Source: Ilumatobacteraceae bacterium (GTDB lineage: Bacteria; Actinomycetota; Acidimicrobiia; Acidimicrobiales; Ilumatobacteraceae). Taken from it: a stretch of DNA of 5,493 nt. A program made the translations under genes and the position numbers. The stretch is taken from the NCBI GenBank assembly GCA_030728545.1, contig JANQZQ010000080.1:1-5493 (forward strand). The letters run 5' to 3'. The notes beneath the pieces are model-generated. The model was not told where the DNA came from. It ran no database searches and was given only the letters and a program-made list of their open reading frames with translations. How positions within the stretch are numbered: the first letter of the stretch is position 1; every line of letters begins with the position of its first letter. Shown here piece by piece: positions 1-5,281 of the stretch.

Positions 1-1344
1 CTGAATGACGTGGTGTGTTGGGGTGATGGGTCCTATGGACGCTTAGGTACATCCGGTGGAGACGACGTAGGAATTTTGTCAAGTCAAATGGGTGCTGGCC
101 TCACCGCGGTGCCACTCGGGGCTGGGCGCACGGCAGTGGCGGTGAGTGCTGGTGCTACCCACACCTGTGTGGTGCTCGACAACAACACGGGGAAGTGCTG
201 GGGTGGTGGTGCAAGTGGCCGACTCGGAACGGGCAATCAGGACAATATCGGCGATCAACCTGACGAACTCGGTGACAATCTGGCTGCCATCGACTTGGGC
301 ACCAGTCGCACTGCCCGCACGGTGGTGGCCGGCGTGGCCCACACCTGTGTCGTGCTCGACACGTGGGCCCTCAAATGTTTTGGTCTTGGTTCAAGTGGTC
401 GTCTCGGCTCGGGCAGCACCAGCACGCTGGGTGATGGCGCGAACGAGATGGGCGACAACCTCATACCGGTGCATCTTGGAACCGATCGCCGTGTGATGTC
501 GCTCACCGAACCTGGCCGTGCCGGTGCACCAACCGGCACGGCTGGGGACGGCTCGGTGTCGCTCACCTGGGCCGCACCAGCCAGCGATGGTGGCAGTGCG
601 ATCACCGACTATGTGGTGGAGTATTCGACCGATGACACAACGTGGAGCACGTTTGTCGACGGCACATCGGCACTCACCTCGGCAACGGTGACGGGGTTGG
701 CCAACGCCACGACGTATCGCTTTCGAGTGACAGCACGCAACGACGTGGCCGATGGAGTGGTGTCGACGGCAAGCGCAACAGTGACACCCGCAGCACCGAC
801 GACAACAACGACCACAACGACAACCACGGTTGCACCGACTCCGACGACAACACCACCTATCGCCACGGTTGCAACAACAACGACGGTCGCACCAACAACT
901 ACGACTACAACCACGGTCGCAACAACGACAACTGTCGCACCAACAACAACCACGCTCGCGCCGCCACCTGCCGCCCGCTCGTTGGTGCTCCGCCCGTTTG
1001 CACCACTGGCCACCAGGCTGAGTGCCATCCAACGCCGCCAGGTGGTGAGGTTCGCCACCACTCTCACGGTCGACGACAACATCACGTGTGTGGGTGGGGC
1101 TGGCTCGGGCCCAGTCAGACTGTTGCGCGATCTGGCTCGGTCTCGTGCCAATGCCGTGTGTGCATTGCTCGCCCGTCGTGTGCCAGGTGTGCGCACGGCA
1201 GTGGGTGTGGCGGTATCAGGCAAGGTGCAAGTGGCCGAAAGGGTGTCGACACCAGCCGAGGCCGTATCGCAGCAGGTGCTGCCGGCGCTGGTGGTAAGCC
1301 GCGACCTATCACGACGCGTGCTGGTGGTGGCGCAACCCGGCTGA
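1..1344 (+). CDS. RCC1-repeat / fibronectin III / OmpA-like secreted protein, 3' part
   Basis: The 5' end is missing. The frame is open from base 1 (Leu-Asn-Asp before the GTG at 10), and the first residues already lie inside an RCC1 blade, so the start codon and any signal peptide are upstream. Counting the GTG at 10 as residue 1, RCC1 blades recur every 60 residues: CWG/CFG-x-GxxxGRLG at 3, 63 and 123, and HTCVVLD at 51 and 111. The paired Cys per blade suggests disulfides outside the cytoplasm. A fibronectin type III domain follows at about 168-260 (SVSLTW, ITDYVVEYS, LANATTYRFRVTA). Next comes a Thr-rich linker at about 264-320. The last ~120 residues look like a degenerate OmpA-like domain, with LARSRANAVCALL near 375-387 and SRRVLVV near 434-440. 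The likely role is a surface or secreted binding protein. Its ligand is unknown and no enzymatic motif is visible. The gene ends only 41 nt before the ilv leader ATG, with no terminator of its own; the attenuator hairpin could also end its transcripts. Confidence 0.85.
   Translation: MNDVVCWGDGSYGRLGTSGGDDVGILSSQMGAGLTAVPLGAGRTAVAVSAGATHTCVVLDNNTGKCWGGGASGRLGTGNQDNIGDQPDELGDNLAAIDLGTSRTARTVVAGVAHTCVVLDTWALKCFGLGSSGRLGSGSTSTLGDGANEMGDNLIPVHLGTDRRVMSLTEPGRAGAPTGTAGDGSVSLTWAAPASDGGSAITDYVVEYSTDDTTWSTFVDGTSALTSATVTGLANATTYRFRVTARNDVADGVVSTASATVTPAAPTTTTTTTTTTVAPTPTTTPPIATVATTTTVAPTTTTTTTVATTTTVAPTTTTLAPPPAARSLVLRPFAPLATRLSAIQRRQVVRFATTLTVDDNITCVGGAGSGPVRLLRDLARSRANAVCALLARRVPGVRTAVGVAVSGKVQVAERVSTPAEAVSQQVLPALVVSRDLSRRVLVVAQPG
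16..492 (+). repeat. 180-bp tandem RCC1 blade repeats
   Basis: Two full units (16-195 and 196-375) and one shortened unit (from 376) have an exact 180-nt period. For example, the segments 154-180 and 334-360, which encode HTCVVLD, differ at only a few positions. The repeat is protein-coding and reflects the beta-propeller blades. The array probably continues upstream of the window, because a propeller needs about seven blades. Confidence 0.8.
799..957 (+). repeat. Low-complexity Thr/Val/Ala/Pro linker repeat
   Basis: These are in-frame ACN-rich codons encoding runs of threonine broken by VAP, VAT and LAP units (TTTTVAP-type). Such linkers separate folded domains from the cell surface in secreted actinobacterial proteins and may be O-glycosylated, which is inferred. 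The near-repeats at DNA level make the stretch prone to slippage and length variation. The antisense strand reads as Val-rich shadow ORFs only. Confidence 0.8.
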
Positions 1345-1346
1345 GG

Positions 1347-1376
1347 TTGTGAACCCTCGCAGTCCGCTGGCACACT
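1347..1376 (+). promoter_or_regulatory. Tentative promoter of the ilv leader transcript
   Basis: A TTGTGA (1347-1352) lies 18 nt before CACACT (1371-1376). This would start transcription close to the leader ATG at 1386 and give a leaderless or nearly leaderless mRNA. That would fit the absence of a clear Shine-Dalgarno there. The match to TTGACA/TATAAT is poor, especially at -10. An alternative -10 is TGAAAT (1376-1381). The placement is an inference from spacing, not a strong motif. Confidence 0.25.
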
Positions 1377-1385
1377 GAAATCACT

Positions 1386-1457
1386 ATGAATTGCCGCACC
1401 AGTGTTGATGGGGGCCTCCCAGCCCGCCATGTGGTGGCCGTTGTAGTACTTGTCTAA
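1386..1457 (+). CDS. ilv leader peptide (BCAA-sensing attenuator peptide, 23 aa)
   Basis: This short ORF has an ATG at 1386 and a TAA at 1455-1457. It ends in codons GTG GTG GCC GTT GTA GTA CTT GTC, that is VVAVVVLV, so six of the last eight residues are Val and one is Leu. The stop codon directly abuts a GC hairpin (1458-1481) and then an intrinsic terminator, all upstream of ilvB. This is the classic layout of ribosome-mediated attenuation, in which stalling on uncharged tRNA-Val or tRNA-Leu lets transcription read through. Attenuation of ilvBNC by a leader peptide is established for Corynebacterium glutamicum. No convincing ribosome binding site precedes the ATG, and the only upstream in-frame landmark is a TGA at 1350-1352, so ATG 1386 is the natural start, possibly on a leaderless mRNA. 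There is no Ile codon, so control may be mainly by valine. Confidence 0.8.
   Translation: MNCRTSVDGGLPARHVVAVVVLV
1409..1421 (+). promoter_or_regulatory. Small hairpin inside the leader-peptide ORF
   Basis: TGGG (1409-1412) pairs with CCCA (1418-1421), with a possible G-U pair inside and a loop of about 3 nt. It lies just upstream of where a ribosome stalled on the Val codons would sit, so its 3' arm could be masked. That would free the G-run at 1410-1414 for other pairings. It is short, and its function is inferred only from position. Confidence 0.35.
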
Positions 1458-1481
1458 GCGCCCGTCTATATATACGGGCGC
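1458..1481 (+). promoter_or_regulatory. Attenuator hairpin 1 immediately after the leader stop codon
   Basis: GCGCCCGT (1458-1465) pairs perfectly with ACGGGCGC (1474-1481) around an 8-nt AT-rich loop. It begins at the base after the leader TAA, so a terminating ribosome would cover its 5' arm. There is no U-tract, so it is not a terminator by itself. Its 3' arm can alternatively pair with the Val-codon region 1433-1441, so it is probably a switching or pause element of the attenuator. Confidence 0.65.
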
Positions 1482-1482
1482 C

Positions 1483-1510
1483 ACCTCCCCTAAAAAGGGG
1501 AGGTTTTTTT
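1483..1510 (+). terminator. Intrinsic terminator acting as ilvBNC attenuator
   Basis: ACCTCCCC (1483-1490) pairs perfectly with GGGGAGGT (1497-1504) around a 6-nt loop TAAAAA. A run of seven T residues (1504-1510) follows. This is a strong Rho-independent terminator placed between the leader peptide and ilvB, 55 nt before the ilvB start, so it should control entry into the operon. It may also stop transcripts from the upstream RCC1 gene. Confidence 0.88.
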
Positions 1511-1550
1511 ATACCTAAAAACACGAAAACCCGAATCCACAGCGAGAATT

Positions 1551-1565
1551 GAGAAAGAGACCTCC
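1551..1565 (+). promoter_or_regulatory. ilvB ribosome-binding region
   Basis: A purine-rich GAGAAAGAGA (1551-1560) sits 5 nt before ATG 1566 and serves as a weak Shine-Dalgarno. It is followed by CCTCC (1561-1565), which is itself complementary to GGAGG. ACCTCC (1560-1565) could therefore pair with GGAGGT of the terminator 3' arm (1499-1504) in readthrough RNA. Confidence 0.5.
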
Positions 1566-3320
1566 ATGAAAGAAAAACTCACCGGGGCACAAGCCCTCAT
1601 TCGCGCCCTCGAGCACGAGAACGTGGACGTCATTTTTGGTTTGCCAGGTGGCTGCATCTTGCCGGCCTATGACCCACTGATCGAGTCAAAGATTCGCCAC
1701 ATTCTCGTGCGCCACGAACAAGGTGCTGGTCATATGGCCGAGGGTTATGCCCACGTCACTGGTCGACCAGGTGTGGCCATGGTGACGAGCGGCCCGGCGG
1801 CCACCAACTTGGTCACGCCGCTGTGCGATGCATATATGGACTCCATTCCGATGGTCGGCATCACTGGTCAGGTGCCCACTGCTGCAATTGGCACCGACGC
1901 ATTTCAAGAGTGCGACACCGTGGGTATCACTCGCAGCATCACCAAACACAACGAGTTGGTGATGAACGCCCAAGATTTGCCGATGGTGGTGCGCCAAGCG
2001 TTTTACATTGCCACCACTGGTCGCCCCGGCCCAACGCTCATCGATATTCCCAAAGATGTTTTGCAAAACGAAATGGATTGGTATTGGCCGAGCGACGACG
2101 AGGTGCGCGACAGCCTGCCCGGCTACCGCCCCAATGCAAAAGGCCATACGAAGATGATCAAAGAAGCAGCGCGCATGATTTTGGCCGCGCGTCAGCCGGT
2201 GTTGTATGTGGGCGGCGGTGTGTTGAAAGCACGCGCTGCCGGTGTGTTGCGTGAACTCGCCGAACTCACCCAAATTCCTGTGGTCACCACATTGATGGCG
2301 CGCGGGGCCTTCCCCGACTCGCACCCGTTGTGTTTGGGCATGCCCGGCATGCACGGCACCGCCACTGCCGTAACCGCGATGCAAAAAGCCGACCTGCTCA
2401 TTGCGCTCGGTTCGCGCTTCGACGACCGAGTCACCGGCAAGGTGTCGGGGTTTGCGCCGGATGCAAAAATTATCCACGTCGACATCGACCCCGCTGAGCA
2501 GGGCAAGGTGCGTCGCCCCGATGTGCCGATTGTTGGTGACTGTCGATTGGTGATCGAAGAAATGCTGAAGGCCATCAAAGACTTGCTGCAGTCGGGCGAA
2601 ACTCAGGCCGATGTGGGCCCATGGCGCAGTCGCGTGAGTGGTTGGCGTGAACAGTTTCCGCTGGCCTACGACCAAAGCGAGCCGGGTGCGGCGCTCAAGC
2701 CACAGTTCTGCTTAGAAAAACTTCGTGATGGCGCACCAGAAGGCACCATCGTGGTGTCGGGCGTGGGCCAACATCAAATGTGGGCCAGCCAATACTGGAA
2801 CTTCGAAGAGCCCTACACCTGGGTGAATTCGGGCGGGTTGGGCACCATGGGTTTTGCCGTGCCGGCAGCAATCGGGGCCAAAGTCGGCCGCCCCGACAAA
2901 ACGGTGTGGGCCGTCGACGGTGATGGTTGCTTCCAGATGACCGCGCAAGAACTCGTGACGGCAGCACTCGAGAGAATCCCGGTGAAGATCGGCATTCTCA
3001 ACAATTCATATCTCGGCATGGTGCGCCAGTGGCAAGAGATGTTCTATGGCGAGCGCTTCAGCGAAGTGAACCTCTCGGGCACTCTGCCGGATTTCGTGAA
3101 GTGGGCCGAAGCTATGGGTTGTGTCGGTATTCGCGTTGACGACCCACAAGAAGTCGAAGCAGCAATTGATAAAGCCAACTCCATCAATGACCGCCCTGTG
3201 GTCGTTGACTTCCGGGTAGCCGAAGACGAAAAAGTGTTTCCGATGGTTCCGTCTGGCAAGAGCAATGACGACATTTTGTTGCATCACTCGCAAGATTCCC
3301 GCCGGGAGTTCTTGAAGTGA
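1566..3320 (+). CDS. ilvB: Acetohydroxyacid synthase, large catalytic subunit
   Basis: This is a ThDP-, Mg2+- and FAD-dependent enzyme. It condenses two pyruvates to 2-acetolactate (valine, leucine) or pyruvate with 2-oxobutyrate to acetohydroxybutyrate (isoleucine). Its 584 residues are the normal length. The N-terminal ThDP-pyrimidine domain carries IFGLPGGCILPAYD (23-36) and the catalytic Glu51 in RHEQGAGHMAEGYA. ITGQVPTAAIGTDAFQE spans 99-115. The central FAD domain has GSRFDDRVTGK (282-292). The C-terminal ThDP-PP domain runs from GLGTMGFAVPAAIGAK (424-439) to the metal-binding motif GDGCFQ...NN (452-480; Asp453, Asn480). MVRQWQ includes Trp489, the residue where sulfonylurea and imidazolinone resistance arises in homologues, and it is wild type here. 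The presence of QVP/TAAIGTDAFQE and RQWQ argues for an anabolic, FAD-containing AHAS rather than catabolic AlsS. ATG 1566 follows a purine-rich stretch. The stop overlaps the ilvN start by 4 nt, and expression is expected to depend on the upstream attenuator. Confidence 0.97.
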   Translation: MKEKLTGAQALIRALEHENVDVIFGLPGGCILPAYDPLIESKIRHILVRHEQGAGHMAEGYAHVTGRPGVAMVTSGPAATNLVTPLCDAYMDSIPMVGITGQVPTAAIGTDAFQECDTVGITRSITKHNELVMNAQDLPMVVRQAFYIATTGRPGPTLIDIPKDVLQNEMDWYWPSDDEVRDSLPGYRPNAKGHTKMIKEAARMILAARQPVLYVGGGVLKARAAGVLRELAELTQIPVVTTLMARGAFPDSHPLCLGMPGMHGTATAVTAMQKADLLIALGSRFDDRVTGKVSGFAPDAKIIHVDIDPAEQGKVRRPDVPIVGDCRLVIEEMLKAIKDLLQSGETQADVGPWRSRVSGWREQFPLAYDQSEPGAALKPQFCLEKLRDGAPEGTIVVSGVGQHQMWASQYWNFEEPYTWVNSGGLGTMGFAVPAAIGAKVGRPDKTVWAVDGDGCFQMTAQELVTAALERIPVKIGILNNSYLGMVRQWQEMFYGERFSEVNLSGTLPDFVKWAEAMGCVGIRVDDPQEVEAAIDKANSINDRPVVVDFRVAEDEKVFPMVPSGKSNDDILLHHSQDSRREFLK

Positions 3321-3910
3321 GCGGTAGCAACCCGTACGGCCAGGATTCACAGCACCACGTGCTGTCGGTGTTGGTGCAAAACCGCCCTGGCGTGTTGGCG
3401 CGGGTGTCGGCGTTGTTTGCCCGTCGCGGCTACAACATTTTTTCGCTGGCCGTTGCCCCAACTGAGCACCCTGATCACAGTCGCATCACTATCGTGGTAG
3501 ATCTGCAAAGTGCACCACTCGAGCAGATGACCAAACAGTTGTTCAAGCTCATTGATGTGGTGCGCATCAGCGAACTTGACCCACGCTTTTCGGTCGAGCG
3601 CGAGTTGATCATGGTCACGGTAAAAGCCACGGCTGAACAGCGCAGCCAAATTGTGGAGCTCACCGATATTTTTGAAGCCCGAATTTTGTCGGTCGGCGTT
3701 GAAGCACTCACCGTAAGCCTCGACGGCAGCCCAAGCGCCATTGATGACTTCATGAAAGCACTCCACCCGTACGGCATCGTCGAGTCGCAGCGCACTGGTC
3801 TGGTGGCGCTGCCTAAACTCGACCGCGCAGCACCGTCATCAGCACCGTCATCAGCGCAGTCGGCAGCATCCTCGAATACCGCTCATTCATCCCAAGGAAA
3901 GGCAAGATAA
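3317..3910 (+). CDS. ilvN: Acetohydroxyacid synthase, small regulatory subunit
   Basis: This regulatory partner of IlvB activates the catalytic subunit and confers valine feedback inhibition. The ACT domain is at about 13-87: VLSVLVQNRPGVLARVS, then LFARRGYNIFSLAVAPTE and SRITIVVD. Gly25 and Asn40 align with Gly14 and Asn29 of E. coli IlvH, residues linked to valine binding, so feedback control is probably intact. The C-terminal AHAS small-subunit domain spans about 92-167 (VERELIMVTVKA, IVELTDIFEARILSVG, GIVESQRTGLVAL). At 197 residues it is about 30 longer than usual because of a Ser/Ala-rich tail (170-197). That tail contains an exact 12-nt tandem duplication. The GTG start at 3317 overlaps the ilvB TGA (GTGA), with GGGAG at 3304-3308 as Shine-Dalgarno 8 nt upstream, so translation is likely coupled and gives matched subunit amounts. 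Confidence 0.96.
   Translation: MSGSNPYGQDSQHHVLSVLVQNRPGVLARVSALFARRGYNIFSLAVAPTEHPDHSRITIVVDLQSAPLEQMTKQLFKLIDVVRISELDPRFSVERELIMVTVKATAEQRSQIVELTDIFEARILSVGVEALTVSLDGSPSAIDDFMKALHPYGIVESQRTGLVALPKLDRAAPSSAPSSAQSAASSNTAHSSQGKAR
3829..3852 (+). repeat. 12-bp perfect tandem duplication in the ilvN tail
   Basis: AGCACCGTCATC occurs twice head to tail (3829-3840 and 3841-3852), encoding part of APSSAPSS in the Ser/Ala-rich C-terminal extension of IlvN. It keeps the frame and probably arose by replication slippage in a segment under weak constraint. Confidence 0.85.
3894..3902 (+). promoter_or_regulatory. ilvC ribosome binding site
   Basis: AAGGAAAGG lies 7 nt before the ilvC ATG, inside the 3' end of ilvN. 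It is the most purine-rich, SD-like site in the operon, which suggests high translation of the reductoisomerase. Confidence 0.7.
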
Positions 3911-4938
3911 TGGCCGCAAACGTGTACTACGACAAAGATGCCGACATCTCAATTATTCGCAGCAAGAAAGTAGCAATCATCGGTTACGGCAGCCAAGGTC
4001 ATGCTCATGCCCTCAACTTGAAAGAGTCGGGTGTCGATGTAGTGGTGGGCTTGCGCGACGGCTCAGCGTCAGCAGCCAAAGCCAAAGATGCCGGCTTGCA
4101 GGTCATGTCGATTGCCGACGCTTCCAAATGGGCCGACGTCATCATGTTGCTGGCCCCTGACACCGAACAAAAAAAGATCTACGACGAGCACGTGAAGCAG
4201 CATCTCACCGATGGCAAGGCACTGGCCTTTGCCCACGGTTTCAATATTCGCTTTGAGCGCATCGCGCCTCCTGCCGGTGTCGATGTGATCATGATTGCCC
4301 CGAAAGGCCCAGGTCACCTCGTGCGCCGCACATTTACCGAAGGTGGCGGTGTGCCAGCGCTCATCGCGGTGTCACAAGATGCAACAGGCACCGCTAAGCA
4401 GTTGGCGCTGTCGTACGCCTCGGCCGTTGGTGGCGGCCGTGCAGGTGTAATCGAAACCACATTCCCTGAAGAAACCGAAACCGACTTGTTCGGCGAACAG
4501 GTGGTGTTGTGTGGCGGGCTCACTGCGTTGGTGCAGGCGGGTTACGAAACACTCGTTGAAGCGGGATATCAACCCGAGATGGCGTACTTCGAGTGCTTGC
4601 ACGAAGTGAAACTGATTGTTGACCTCATGTACGAAGAAGGCATCGCCGGTATGCGTTACAGCATCAGCGACACCGCTGAATACGGCGATGTGTCACGTGG
4701 CCCGCGCATTATCGACGCCGATACCAAAAAGCGCATGAAGACCATCCTTGAAGAAATTCAAACAGGCAAGTTTGCCGAAGAATGGATTGCCGAGAGCGAT
4801 TCTGGCCGTAAGCGTTTCAGCGAGTTGCGCAATGCAGGCAAAAACCACCCAATCGAAAAGGTTGGCGCCCAGTTGCGCGGCATGATGCCGTGGATCTCGA
4901 AGGGCAAAAAGAAGGTGTCTGAGGTGTCGGGTGGCTGA
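3910..4938 (+). CDS. ilvC: Ketol-acid reductoisomerase (class I)
   Basis: This enzyme carries out Mg2+-dependent alkyl migration and NAD(P)H reduction of acetolactate or acetohydroxybutyrate to dihydroxy acids, the step after AHAS. Its 342 residues match the short class I form. The N-terminal Rossmann fold has the nucleotide loop GYGSQG at 25-30. The beta2-alphaB loop GLRDGSAS (47-54), with Arg49, Ser52 and Ser54, suggests NADPH preference. Active-site residues are visible: His109 in FAHGF, Lys132 in APKGPGHLVR, metal ligands Asp192 and Glu196 in DLFGEQ, and Glu228 and Glu232 in FECLHE. Ser253 lies in SISDTAEYG. The C-terminal knotted domain is complete (MMPWI near 325-329). The ATG overlaps the ilvN stop by one base (TAATG) after a good Shine-Dalgarno, so the genes are co-translated. 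The product would feed IlvD, which is not in this window. Confidence 0.97.
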   Translation: MAANVYYDKDADISIIRSKKVAIIGYGSQGHAHALNLKESGVDVVVGLRDGSASAAKAKDAGLQVMSIADASKWADVIMLLAPDTEQKKIYDEHVKQHLTDGKALAFAHGFNIRFERIAPPAGVDVIMIAPKGPGHLVRRTFTEGGGVPALIAVSQDATGTAKQLALSYASAVGGGRAGVIETTFPEETETDLFGEQVVLCGGLTALVQAGYETLVEAGYQPEMAYFECLHEVKLIVDLMYEEGIAGMRYSISDTAEYGDVSRGPRIIDADTKKRMKTILEEIQTGKFAEEWIAESDSGRKRFSELRNAGKNHPIEKVGAQLRGMMPWISKGKKKVSEVSGG

Positions 4939-5209
4939 GTCAGGCTCGCAGTCAGGCGCAACACCCGACGTCACCATGTACACCACCACGTGGTGCGGCT
5001 ACTGCAAGCGCCTGAAGCGCATGATGCAGGACGACGGCATCAATTTTGCAGAAGTCGATATTGAAACCACTCCGGGTACGGCCGAAATCGTCGAGCGGGT
5101 CAATAACGGCAACCAGACGGTGCCCACATTGGTGTTTACCGACGGCTCGGCCATGACCAACCCGTCGCTGGCCAAGGTCAAAGAGAAACTGGCCAGCCTC
5201 GCGACCTAA
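4931..5209 (+). CDS. mrx1: Mycoredoxin / glutaredoxin-like protein (CGYC)
   Basis: This small cytoplasmic thioredoxin-fold protein has 92 residues. The redox motif is C22-G-Y-C25 within TTTWCGYCKRLK, the cis-Pro motif TVP is at 63-65, and DGSAMTNPS (71-79) is the C-terminal glutathione/mycothiol-site-like segment. The CGYC motif, the short length and the GNxTVPT...DGS..TNPS pattern match mycoredoxin-1 of mycobacteria, which reduces mycothiol-protein mixed disulfides. The mycothiol link here is inferred from family resemblance and presumed phylum. The GTG at 4931 is preferred: TGAGG (4920-4924) lies 6 nt upstream, and the only ATG nearby (4976, residue 16) would remove the start of the first beta-strand and has no ribosome binding site. 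The gene overlaps ilvC by 8 nt, so it should be co-transcribed and translationally coupled with the ilv operon. A different glutaredoxin or NrdH type is possible but fits the motif less well. Confidence 0.87.
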   Translation: MAESGSQSGATPDVTMYTTTWCGYCKRLKRMMQDDGINFAEVDIETTPGTAEIVERVNNGNQTVPTLVFTDGSAMTNPSLAKVKEKLASLAT

Positions 5210-5218
5210 CGGTCGATA

Positions 5219-5258
5219 ATTTACCTTCCGTTCACCTTTTCGCCAGCATTGGTATAGG
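5219..5258 (+). promoter_or_regulatory. Candidate PHO-box promoter for pstC
   Basis: ATTTACC (5219-5225) and GTTCACC (5230-5236) are 11 nt apart in direct repeat. This matches the unit and spacing of the actinobacterial PHO box (GTTCACC-type units at 11-nt steps) bound by PhoP in Streptomyces and by RegX3-type regulators in mycobacteria. A TATAGG (5253-5258) could be the -10, with the PHO box in place of the -35. The first unit matches 5 of 7 bases and the second 7 of 7. The location directly upstream of pstC supports phosphate-starvation induction. Confidence 0.55.
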
Positions 5259-5281
5259 CGTTGCGGCGAGAGTTAGGGGCT

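Noticed and set aside
1458..1481. Hairpin considered as an independent terminator
   Set aside because: It has a strong stem but no T-run after it. It is better explained as part of the attenuator that ends at 1510.
609..1484. Long reverse-strand ORF with Val-rich runs
   Set aside because: It is the complement of the Thr-rich linker and neighbouring domains. The Val runs come from antisense ACN codons, and it also crosses the attenuator. There is no family resemblance or ribosome binding site.
1686..2675. 329-codon reverse-strand ORF inside ilvB
   Set aside because: It is an antisense shadow of a highly conserved enzyme gene. Its His/Ala/Arg-rich composition matches no family, and GC-rich codon bias explains the lack of stops.
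1566..3320. Catabolic acetolactate synthase (AlsS) or another ThDP enzyme instead of anabolic AHAS
   Set aside because: The regulatory subunit is adjacent, ilvC follows, and the sequence carries AHAS-type ITGQVP..IGTDAFQE and MVRQWQ motifs.
4976..5209. ATG 4976 as the mycoredoxin start
   Set aside because: It would begin inside the first beta-strand just before the CGYC motif and lacks a Shine-Dalgarno. GTG 4931 has TGAGG at good spacing.
5202..5215. CGACC-TAAC-GGTCG hairpin at the mycoredoxin stop codon as terminator of the ilv operon
   Set aside because: There are only 5 bp and no proper T-tract follows (ATAATTTA). It is too weak to call.
5261..5281. TTG 5261 as an upstream in-frame pstC start
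   Set aside because: It has no ribosome binding site, would lie at or before the expected transcription start from TATAGG, and adds residues not typical of PstC.
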